Source: Lepus europaeus (lineage: Eukaryota > Chordata > Mammalia > Lagomorpha > Leporidae). Taken from it: a stretch of DNA of 64,000 nt. The stretch is from assembly GCF_033115175.1 (NCBI RefSeq), contig NC_084850.1, positions 434,001 through 498,000 of the forward strand. The letters run 5' to 3'. The notes below the pieces were generated by a model. That model searched no databases and was not told the DNA's origin. It was given only the letters and a program-made list of their open reading frames with translations. Positions 32,885-42,045 of the stretch are shown piece after piece. A program made the translations under genes and the position numbers. Positions within the stretch are counted from its first letter, which is position 1. Every line of letters starts with the position of its first letter.

Positions 32885-33199
32885 ATCTTCCCTCCCATCA
32901 GTTCCAACGACTGCGCGCGCGCTGGAACTCCTTTTGGAGTGAAAAGAAGTTCGGTCGCTCGTGGCGAATGTAGTTAGAGGCGAATCACGCAGTTCAGGGG
33001 TGATACGAAGTTGAGGTGGCTCCGAGTGTGTTATTTCGCGCTAAATAAAAAGTCACGCTGGAATTTAAAACTTCGCTCAGGGTCTCCCCTTCCCGTGTAA
33101 CAGCTCTGCTGCCAGGTGGTCGTTTCAGCCGGCAAGTGGCCTCAGCCCCGCGGGCCAGCGCGGCCTCTGCGTGTGGGTCTTCTTTCACTTTCTAGAACC

Positions 33200-33640
33200 T
33201 TCTGTAAGGCGAGCCTCCTGTGACACCTGAAGTGGCGTTAATCCAACGCCCTCCTGTAGCTTCACGGGGAAGCCTGTGTTGCGTGAGCTCAACTATGGAA
33301 CGTGCACCCTTTCCATCCGGCGGGTTTTTTCTCAGGCCGTGCAGCTCTGTAAAGGCTGCAGTGTCAGTCTCAGAGCTTTTCCCTTTGAGATGGTCCTGCG
33401 GGAACCACCAAGGCTGCCAGTGGCTCCACCTCCACAGCACTTGGCAAATTCGAGTACTTGGGAGCCTGAGTGTTGACTCTAGTTCAGTAATGCAGAATAA
33501 TTGTGCGAGCGCCCCAAGGTGTCACCTGGTTGCCACTAAGTCCCCGTGTTCGTGCTGGGATAAAGAATGTATGTGTTTAAGATTTCAAGAGTCCTTAATT
33601 CACTGGCAACAAACCTGAACCTCATTATACTTCTGCTTGG
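33200..33640. other. Intergenic stretch between TKTL1 and TEX28
   Basis: A 132-codon open frame (33220-33618, plus) has no recognised protein and ordinary composition. A TEX28 5' UTR exon could lie near here but none can be shown. Confidence 0.4.
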
Positions 33641-33999
33641 AGAGGACGGCGTGCTCATATTCCTGCGTACTCATCAACACTGGGTAATGTTAACCTTCTA
33701 TGTTTTGGGCATTCTGATGGATGAGAAAATAGTATAGTCATCACTTTGACTTATAATTCCCTTATCAATTTATAGTTGCGTGTTTTTTGCATTTATTGCT
33801 GGTGATATTTCCTCCTGTCTGAGCTGTGCATTATTGTCTTTTCTGGTTTTGTATGCAATGATTTACCTCACTGATTTCTACTTCTTTACATATTATGCTA
33901 ATTAGCCCTTTATTAGAGATAATTCCAAATCTTTTTTTTCTCAATCTGTTGCTTTTCTAATAGTAAAGGGCATACTGTGCTTTTAAGAAAAAAATGTGT

Positions 34000-34280
34000 G
34001 AATGGGCACCGGTTCTAGTCCCGGCTGCTCTACTTCTGATCCAGCTCTCTGCTATGCCCTGGGAAAGCAATAGAGGATGGCCCAAGTGCTTGGGCCCCTG
34101 CACCCACGTAGGGAACCCAGAGGAAGCTCCTGGGTCCTGCCGTCAGATCAGCACAGCTCTGGTTGTTGCAGCCGTCTGGGGAGTGAACCAGCAGATGGAA
34201 GACCTCTCCCTCTCTCTGGCTCTATCTCTCTCTGTAACTCTGTCTTTCAAATAAATAAGATAAATCTTTTTTAAAAAAGC
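34000..34280 (+). repeat. CSINE, 5' truncated
   Basis: Begins at the B-box region (GGCACCGGTTCTAGTCCCGG). Confidence 0.92.
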
Positions 34281-34309
34281 AACATTTAGGTTTTTGCTTC
34301 AAACACTAA

Positions 34310-34362
34310 TTTTTAGATTTATTTTTATTTATGTGAAAGGCATAGTTACAGAGAGGCAGACG

Positions 34363-34397
<35 letters not shown>

Positions 34398-34648
34398 TCT
34401 TCCATCTGCTGGTTCACTCCCCAAATGACCACAATGGCCAGAGCTGTGCCGATCCAAAGCCAGAAACCAGGAGCTTCCTCCAGGTCTCCCACACGAGTGC
34501 AAGACTTGGGAGATCTGCTGCTGCTTTCCCAGGCCATAGCAGAGAGCTGGATCAGAAGTGGAGCAGCTGGGTCTTGAATCGGTGCCCATATGGGATGTTG
34601 GCACTGCAGGCAGTGGCTTTTTACCCACTATGTGACGGCACTGGACCC
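34310..34648 (-). repeat. CSINE
   Basis: (GA)n at 34367-34394; head end TATGTGACGGCACTGGACCC. Confidence 0.93.
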
Positions 34649-34751
34649 AAATGTTGCTTATTTTTTAACTTTGAGGTTTTTCCTTCCATAGAGTTGAAAA
34701 TTTTAATTTTATAGCATTTTGGTTTGAATTCTGCTTAGAAAGGTCTTCTCA

Positions 34752-35085
34752 GTCCGGCGCTGTGGCACAGCAGGTTAACGCCCTGGCCTGAAGCACTGGC
34801 ATCTCATATGGGCGCCAGTTCGAGATCAGCTGCTCCTCTTCTGATCCAGCTCTCTGCTGTGACCTTGGATAGCAGTAGAAGATGGCCTAGCTCCTTGGGC
34901 CCCTGCACCCACGTGGGAGACCCAAAGAAGCTCCTGGCTCCTGGCTTCGGATCAGCACAGCTCTGGCCACTGAGGCCAATTGGGGAGTGAATCATCGTAT
35001 GGAAGACCCCCCCCCCATCCCTGCCTCTCCTTCTCTGTGTAACTCTGACTTTCAAATAAATAAATAAATCCTTAAAAAAAAGTCT
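34752..35085 (+). repeat. CSINE
   Basis: Flanked by AGTCTTCTC / GGTCTTCTC-like duplication (34742-34750, 35082-35090). C9 run near 35008. Confidence 0.94.
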
Positions 35086-35311
35086 TCTCTACCCAAAGAT
35101 TATAAGAAAATTCCTTATTGTGTCTTTCTGGTACTTTTATACTTTTAATTTTTGTTGACTTCTTTATTCTGTCTGGACTTTATTATTGTATGTAATGTAA
35201 AGTAGCACTCTATCTTAATATTTCTCGACTAGTCTATTTTCCCATGACCATATTATTTTTTTCAAAAATTTTTTAGCCCTTCTTTTGCATTCTCTCTCTC
35301 CCTCTCTCTCT

Positions 35312-35620
35312 TTTAAAAAAATATTTTATTTATTTGAAAGATACAGTTACAGAGAGAGAGGTCTTCCATCCACTGGTACACTCCCCAAATGGCAGCAACA
35401 GCCAAGGCGGGGCTGATCCGAAGCCAGGAGCCAGGAGCCCCTTCCTGATCTCCCTCGCGGGTGCAGGGGCCCAAGCACTTGGGCCATCCTCCACTGCTTT
35501 CCCAGGCCATAGCAGAGAGCTGGATCAGAAGAGGAGCAGCTGGGACTTGAACTGGTGCACATATGGGTTGCTGACGCTTCAGGCCAGGACTTTAACCCAC
35601 TGCGCCACAGTGCCGGCCCC
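35312..35620 (-). repeat. CSINE inserted in a (CT)n tract
   Basis: CTCTCTCTC runs lie on both sides (35290-35311, 35622-35653). Confidence 0.94.
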
Positions 35621-35621
35621 A

Positions 35622-35653
<32 letters not shown>

Positions 35654-35670
35654 CTAAGGAAGGAGGAGAA

Positions 35671-35691
35671 TTTTTTTTGACAGGCAGAGTG

Positions 35692-35737
<46 letters not shown>

Positions 35738-36008
35738 TCTTCCTTTGCCATTGGTTCACCTTCCAATGGCCGCTGCAGCCGGTGAACCGCGCTGATCCGA
35801 AGCCAGGAGCCAGGTGCTTCTCCTGGTCTCCCATGCGGGTGCAGGGCCCAAGGACTTGGGCCATCCTCCACTGCACTCCTGGGCCATAGCAGAGAGCTGG
35901 CCTGGAAGAGGGGCATCCAGGACAGAATCCGGTGCCCTGACCGGGACTAGAACCCGGGGTGCCAGCACCACAGGCAGAGGATTAGCCTATTGAGCTGTGG
36001 CGCTGGCC
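35671..36008 (-). repeat. CSINE, young type
   Basis: Head end GAGCTGTGGCGCTGGCC; (AG)n at 35698-35732, sixteen-odd units. Confidence 0.95.
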
Positions 36009-36021
36009 AGGAGCAGAACTT

Positions 36022-36240
36022 TTTTTAAAAAAAGATTTATTTATTTATCTATGTGAAAGTCGGAGTTACACAGAGAGAAGGAGAGCAGAGAGAGAGAGAG
36101 AGAGAGAGGTCTTCCATCCACTGGTTCACTCCCCAATTGGCTGCAATGGCTGGAGCTGTGCCAATCCAAATCCAGGAGCCAGAAAATTCTTCCAGGTCTC
36201 CCACATGGGTGTAGGGGCCCGAGGACTTGGGCCATCTTCT
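36022..36240 (-). repeat. CSINE, head missing
   Basis: Runs from tail to GGGCCATCTTCT and is cut there by the next copy. CAGAACTTTTTTTA occurs before it (about 36012) and again after the next copy (about 36580). Confidence 0.9.
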
Positions 36241-36580
36241 TTTTTTCTTTTTAAGATTTATTTATTTATTTGAAAGTTAGCGTTACACACACAGAGAGAA
36301 GGAGAGGCAGAGAAAGAGAGGGTTTCCATCGGCTGTTTCACTCCCCACATGGCCGCAATGGCCGGAGCTGCACCAATCCAAAGGCAGGAGCCAGGAACTT
36401 CTTCCGGGTCTCCCAGATGGGTGGAGAGGCCCAAGAACTTGAACCATCTTCTACTGCTTTCCCAGGCCATAGCAGAGAGCTGGATTGGAAGTGGAGCAGC
36501 TGGGACTTGAACCAGCGCCCATATGGGATGCCAGCACTGCAGGTGGTGGCTTTACCTACTATGCCACAGCGCCAGCTCCC
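36241..36580 (-). repeat. CSINE
   Basis: Complete, joined to the truncated preceding copy; head end ATGCCACAGCGCCAGCTCC. Confidence 0.93.
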
Positions 36581-36585
36581 AGAAC

Positions 36586-36855
36586 TTTTTTTAAAAGATT
36601 GATTTATTTATTTGAAAGTCAGAGTTATGGAGACGGGGAGAGATGGAGAGAGGTCTTCCATCCACTGATTTCACTTCCAAGATGACCACAATGGCCAGAG
36701 CTGCACTGATCTGAAGCCAGGAGCCAGGAGCTTCTTCTGGGTCTCCCATCTTCCACTGCCTTCCCAGGCCATTAGCAGGGAGCCAGATCAGAAATGTAGC
36801 AGCCATGGCTTCATAGGCAGTTGCTTTACTCACTATGCCACAATATGGGCCCAGT
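36586..36855 (-). repeat. CSINE with internal deletion
   Basis: The GTGGGTGCAGGGGCCCAAG segment is missing. Confidence 0.9.
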
Positions 36856-37017
36856 ATTTTCTCTGCCAAGTACATTTTGGGATCAGCTAATTTAAGATTC
36901 TTAAGACATCTTCACTGAGATTTTAATTGTGATTTCATGGAATGTATAAATTGGTATGTAAAGGGTGGCACACTCACAATATCAAGATGGTACATAGCCA
37001 TTTATAGTCAAATCTTG

Positions 37018-37705
37018 GGGGTGGGTATTTGGCACAGCAGTTAAATCGCTGTCTAGAACATCTGCATCCCATATTGGAGTGCCTGGTTCAAGTTCAAGCT
37101 CCTCAGCACCGGTGCTGTGGTGTAGTAGGTTAAGCATCTTCCTGCAGTGCTGGCATTCCATATAGGCACGGGTTGGAGTCCTGGCTGAGCCACTTCTGGT
37201 CCAGCTCCTTGCTGATGGCCTAGAAAAGCAGTAGAAGATGGCCCAAGTGCTTGGGCCCCTGCACCTGCATGGGAGACCTGGAAGAAGCTCCTGGCTCCTG
37301 GCTTCAGCTCGGCTCAGCTTTGGCCGTTGTGGCCATTTGGGGAGTAAACCAGTGGATGGAAGATTTCTCTCTCTGTCTCTCCCTCTAACTGCCTTTCAAG
37401 TAAATAAATACATCTTTTTTTTTTTTTAAGTTCCAGCTCCTCTAATTCAGAACCAGCTTCCTGCTAACGCACTTCTTGGGATGCAGCAGACAATGGCTCA
37501 AATACTTGGGTCCCTGCCACCCACATGGGAGACCTGAGTGGAGTTCCTGGGTCCTGGCTTTGGCCCAGCTCAGCCCAGCCCTGGCTGTTGCGGCCATTTG
37601 GAAAGTGAACTAGCAGATGGAAGACCTCTCTGACTCTGTCTCTTTCTCACATTTTCTGTCTCACAGCCTTTCAAATTAAATGAAAATAAATAAGTAAGGA
37701 GTCTT
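37018..37705 (+). repeat. CSINE split by another CSINE
   Basis: Parts 37018-37103 and 37428-37705. Confidence 0.92.
37104..37427 (+). repeat. CSINE nested, same orientation
   Basis: AAGTTCAAGCTCCT (37090-37103) and AAGTTCCAGCTCCT (37428-37441) flank it. Confidence 0.95.
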
Positions 37706-37721
37706 TAAAATTATCATGTTT

Positions 37722-38052
37722 TCAGAGGATTTATTTATTTTTGAAAGGTAGAGTGACAGAGAGAGCAGGAGAGACAGATATTCCCTCTGCTGGTTCACTC
37801 CCTAAATGGCTACAATGGGTGGGGCCAGGCCAGGTGGGGCCAGGCCAGGCGGAAACCAGAAGTCAGGAACTACATCCAGGTCCCCCATGCGAGTGGCAGG
37901 GGCCCAATATGTGGGCCATCATCCATGTCTTCCCAGGCACATTAGCAGGGAGCTGCATCAGAGGCAGAGCGTGAGGACTCGAACTGGCACTCAAACATGG
38001 GATGCTGGCATTTCAGGTGAAGGCTTAATCTACTGTACCACAAGCCAGCCCC
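37722..38052 (-). repeat. CSINE with small internal tandem repeat
   Basis: GGGGCCAGGCCAGG is repeated at about 37819-37848. Confidence 0.92.
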
Positions 38053-38054
38053 AG

Positions 38055-38330
38055 TTTGAAACAGGAGCCAGTGAGCTTTTCTGTAGAGGGCCAGGTCATA
38101 TATGGGCTTCACGGTCTCTGTTGCCACTGCTCCTCTCTGCCATTGTAGCATGAAGGCAGCCATGGGCATACGTGAATGGATGAGTGTGGCTATGTTCCAA
38201 TAAAACTTTGTTTATGGACACCGAAATTTGAATCTCAAGTAATTTTCACCTGTTAGGAAATACTCCTGATTTTTTTTTCAAGAATTTAAAAATGCAAAAC
38301 TCATTCTAACCTCATATCCCTTGGTTCAAA
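38055..38330 (+). mobile_element. hAT-type DNA transposon relic
   Basis: Reads TTTTCTGTAGAGGGCCAGGT, later TTCCAATAAAACTTTGTTTA and GGACACCGAAATTTGAATCT, a widespread eutherian non-autonomous element. Family name not certain; right end eroded. Confidence 0.6.
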
Positions 38331-38424
38331 AGTCGAGTAGCTCTATGAGGTTTATTACCTCCGAAAAATAACAATTCCTGGTGTCCAACCCCCAGCTTTC
38401 CATTCCCCAGAATAAACCATTTTC

Positions 38425-38752
38425 AAAACTTTTTTTAAAGATTTATTTATTTATTTGAAAGTCAGAGTTATGCAGAGAAGGAGAGGCAGAGAGAGAGAGG
38501 TTGTCCATCTGCTGGTTTACTCCCCAATTGGCCACAATGGCTGGAGCTGCGCCGATCCGAAGCTAGGAGCCAAGAGCTTCTTTTGGGTCTTCCACGTGGG
38601 TACAGGGGCCCAAGGACTTGGGCCATCTTCCATTGCTTTCCCAGGCCATAGCTAGGTCAGAAGTGGAGCAGCCAGGACTTGAACCAGCGCCCATGTGGGA
38701 TGCCGGCACTGCAGGTGGTGGCTTTACCTGCTACACCACAGTGCCGGCCCTG
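38425..38752 (-). repeat. CSINE
   Basis: Head end ACACCACAGTGCCGGCCC. Confidence 0.94.
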
Positions 38753-38885
38753 GGTTCGATACTTTTAACTGTTTCTTTTGGCATTTGTCTCCAGTTCTTT
38801 AAATAATTTGTTTATAGAAACCTTTCCTTGCGTTTTGTATTTTAGGAATTATTGGCTGACTTATCAACATGTAATATGATGATGT

Positions 38886-39226
38886 GGTTCTTTCACCTGC
38901 CAACCTCCCCCCCCCCAATCCTTCTAGTACCGTTCTCAAGGGTTTTGGTTACATAACTCCTTGGTGTTTATATTATCAGGTCCATGGCAACATAAATTAC
39001 TATGTAAAGGTAATTACTATGATTACCTTTCCTTCTCTTTCAATTTTTTTTCCTTAGAGTCAGCAGTCATCTCATCCTACCCCCGTTAGCTTATTTTTTA
39101 TTACTTTTCCATGGCTCAACACTTCCACCAACTGTCTAAATCCATTTATATGCACAAATGTGTACATAATTGTAGTCATCCTCTGCAGCACTCTTGGAGT
39201 CTTTGGTGTGTCCTTCAGCTGCGAAA
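38886..39226. other. Intergenic stretch, nothing recognised
   Basis: AT-rich with a C10 run near 38911. Confidence 0.4.
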
Positions 39227-39244
39227 CTGGGCCCTCCATTTTTT

Positions 39245-39553
39245 AAAAAAAGATTTATTTATTTGAAACGCAGAGTTACAGAGAGAGGTAGAACCAGAGA
39301 GAGGTCTTCCATCCATTTGTTCACTCCCCAAGTGACCACAACAGCCAGAGCTGAGCTGATCTAAAGCCAGGAGCCAGGAGCTTCCTCCAGGTCTCCCACA
39401 CAGATGTAGTATTTGGGCCATTTTCCACTGCTTTCCCAGACCATAGCAGGGAACTGGATCGGAAGTGGAACAGCCAGGACTTGAACCAGTGTGCATATGG
39501 TATGCCTTCACTGCAGGCCGGGGCTTTAACCCACTGCGCTACAGTGCCAGCCT
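39245..39553 (-). repeat. CSINE 1 of a three-copy stack
   Basis: Target string CTGGGCCCTCCATTTTTT at 39227-39244 precedes it. Confidence 0.95.
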
Positions 39554-39570
39554 CTGGGCCTTCCATTTTT

Positions 39571-39894
39571 TTTTTTTGACAGCCAGAGTGAGTGGACAGT
39601 GAGAGAGAGAGATAGAGAGAAAGGTCTTCCTTTGCCGTTGGTTCACCCCCCAGTGGCTGCTGCGGCTGGTGCGCTGCGCCGATCTGAAGCCAGAAGCCAG
39701 GTGCTTCTCCTGGTCTCCCATGTGGGTGCAGGGCCCAAGGAGTTGGGCCATCCTCCGCTGCCTTCCTGGGCCACAGCAGAGAGCTGGACTGGAAGAGGAG
39801 CAACTGGGACAGAATCCAGCGCCCCGACCAGTACTAGAACCCGGGGTGCCGGCGCCGCAGGCAGAGGATTAGCCTATTGAGCTGCGGCGCAGGC
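39571..39894 (-). repeat. CSINE 2 of the stack, young type
   Basis: Flanked by CTGGGCCTTCCATTTTT at 39554-39570 and 39895-39911. Confidence 0.96.
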
Positions 39895-39911
39895 CTGGGC
39901 CTTCCATTTTT

Positions 39912-40243
39912 AAGTTTTATTTACACATTTATTTATTTGAGAGACAGAGAGAGAAAGAGATACAGACAGACAGGCCTCCCACCTACTGGTTCACTCTCAA
40001 ATGCCCACAACAGCCAGGGTTGGGCCGTGTGGAAGGCATGCACCTGGCGCTCCATCCAGGTCTCCCAGGTTGGTGTCGGGGACACGAGTACTTGAGCCAC
40101 TATCGCTGCCTCCCAGGGTGCGCATTAGCAGGGTGCTAGAATCAGAAGCAGAGCTGGGACTTGAACTCAGGCACTCTGATATAGGATGTGGGTGTCCCAC
40201 AGAGCATCTTAACTGCTGCTTAACTGCTGCACCAAATGCCAGC
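39912..40243 (-). repeat. CSINE 3 of the stack, old
   Basis: Most diverged of the three; head end CACCAAATGCCAGCTG. Confidence 0.9.
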
Positions 40244-40439
40244 TGTGACATCTCCTTTTGCCAGATTGGAGATTATCTTTGCCTCTCTCTGGTCCTGGGT
40301 TCCCTGCTTGCGAAATCCCGTCTGCACCTTCTAGTTGGGGTACTCCCTGATTTTGGTGGCACACTTTCTCTGGTAGTTTCCAGAGGAAGAATGTAGAGGA
40401 GGCAAACTATGGCTTCTTTCAGGTCTGAAGATGTCTGCT

Positions 40440-40735
40440 CTTTAAATATTTATTTATTACTTGAAAGGCAGAGTTATGGAGAAAGAGGGAGTGACAGAGG
40501 GAGAGGTCTTCCATCCAATGGTTCACTCCCCAAATGGCTGCAATCACCAGGGCTAGGCCAGGCCTAAGTCAGGAGCCAGGAGCTTCATCCGGGTTTCCCA
40601 AATGGGTGCAGGGGCCATCTTCTGCTCTCCAGGGAGCTGAATCAGAAGTGGAGCAGCTAAGACTCGAACCGGCATTCATATGGTGTGCCAGTATCACAGG
40701 CAGTGGCTCAATGCACTGCACCACAGTGCTGGTCC
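40440..40735 (-). repeat. CSINE
   Basis: Head end TGCACCACAGTGCTGGTCCC. Confidence 0.92.
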
Positions 40736-40736
40736 C

Positions 40737-41190
40737 TGAAAATGTCTTTAGCCTAACCGGATAGTTGACAACTTGAGTGTAGAATTCTAGGTTGGAAAAT
40801 TACTTTTCCCTTAGAAGTTCCAAGGCATTACTTCATTGTGCCCCTGTGGTTGCTGTTTGAAAAGTCTGAAGACATTCTGGGTTCTGATTCTTTGAATGTG
40901 ACCAGTTTGTTTCTTCCCAACAGTCATTCTCTCAGCATATGGAAGGTATTATACAACTGTCTTCTGCATTTCCTCGATGCTATTGAGGAGTCAGCTTGTA
41001 TTCTGGAAGTCATGGTTTTAAAGGTAATTGGCATTCTTTCTCTAGCTGCTCTTAAGCTCTTGTGTGGACCTATTTTTGTTTTTCCCACGTGGGATGTATT
41101 GGGCTACTTGAATTTGTGGATTTGTGTCTTTCACCAGTTCTCGAAAGTTCTTAGGGATTATCTCGTAAAATATTGCTCCTGGGGAAGGCA
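40737..41190. mobile_element. Old L1-like repeat containing the TEX28 start exon
   Basis: Reads GTAGAATTCTAGGTTGG, TTGAGGAGTCAGCTTGTATT, GGTAATTGGCATTCTTTCTC, TTCACCAGTTCTCG and ATATTGCTCCTG in the order of a common eutherian L1-associated repeat. A second copy of the same family lies at 56.33-56.93 kb. Confidence 0.65.
41012..41023 (+). CDS. TEX28: Inferred TEX28 start exon encoding MVLK
   Basis: ATG GTT TTA AAG is followed at once by a GTAATT donor, with G at -3 and G at +4 around the ATG. Phase 0 fits the phase-0 acceptor at 45688, giving [12 protein letters not shown] against human MVLK-AEHTRSPS. It is the only such ATG-VLK-donor I found upstream. The surrounding 450 bases look like an old L1-like repeat. 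The chance expectation of this pattern in 12 kb is small but not zero, and the 5' UTR cannot be placed. Confidence 0.6.
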
Positions 41191-42001
41191 TTTGGCTTAG
41201 AGTTTAAAATGATGCTTAAGACACCCACATCTAGGGCTGGCATTGTGGTATAGTGGTCAAAGTTGCTGCCTGAGCATCCCATATGGGCACTGGTTTGAGT
41301 CTGGCTACTGCACTGCTGATCCAGCTCCCTGCTAATGTGCCTAGGAAAACAGCAGAAGATGGCCCAAGTGCTTGGGCCCCTGCACCAGCATGAGAGATAC
41401 AGAACAAGCTCCTGGCTCCTGGCTTTGGCCTGGCCCAGCCCTGGTCATTGTGGCCATTTGGATAGTGAACCAGCAGATGGAAGACCCCTCTCTCTGTCTC
41501 TTCCTCTTTCTCTCTTTCTCTAACTTCATTTTTCAAATAAAATAAATCTTTAAAAAATAAAATAAAAAGACACCCACATTCCACGTCAGACTGCTTGGGT
41601 TTGATCTCTCCCTCTAGCTCCTGAGTCCAGTTTCCTGCTAATGCAGACCCTGGGAGGCAACGGTGATGGCTCAAAGTAGTTTGGTTCCTGCCACACACGT
41701 GGGAGACCTAAGCTGAGTTCCTAGCTCCCAGCTTTAGCCTTAGCCCAACCCCAGCCATTACAGGCATTTGGTGAGTGAACCAGCAGATGGAAGCTCGCTC
41801 TCACACTCTAACAAATAGTAAATAAAGACATAAATAAATATGAGATTCTCTCTGCTGTCTCTGACACAGTAATTAGAGTTTTGTTATACCTTCTCATGCT
41901 TTTTCAAATTTTTGGTTTCTTTGTGCCCCTTTGCTGCATTCTGGGCATGTAGTCCATTTCTGTTTCTTTTTTCTTTTCTCTTTTTTTTTGACAGGCAGAG
42001 T

Positions 42002-42045
<44 letters not shown>

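Larger units (their letters stand above)
31700..33200. promoter_or_regulatory. CpG-rich 5' region of TKTL1
   Basis: CpG density is visibly higher here than elsewhere, with GCGGCG and CGCGCG runs, around coding exon 1 and both flanks. It is interrupted by a CSINE at about 31.78-32.0 kb. It probably acts as the TKTL1 promoter island; a contribution to the divergent TEX28 transcript is possible but not shown. Confidence 0.6.
33645..38885 (-). mobile_element. Old minus-strand L1 broken up by CSINEs
   Basis: Non-SINE pieces at 33.65-33.98, 34.65-34.74, 35.09-35.29, 36.86-37.01 and 38.76-38.88 kb read, in order, as L1 ORF2 in antisense: first the TTATCAATTTATAG... part, then ATCACCATA-type Tyr-rich part, then ATTGTGATTTCATGGAATGT. 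The order fits one element about 2 kb long before the SINEs landed. Confidence 0.6.

Noticed and set aside
33220-33618. 132-codon plus-strand open frame upstream of TKTL1
   Set aside because: No known protein, no splice context, composition like the surrounding DNA.
40838-41200. 120-codon frame around the TEX28 start exon
   Set aside because: It is a chance frame through an L1-like repeat; only the four codons before the GTAATT donor fit TEX28.
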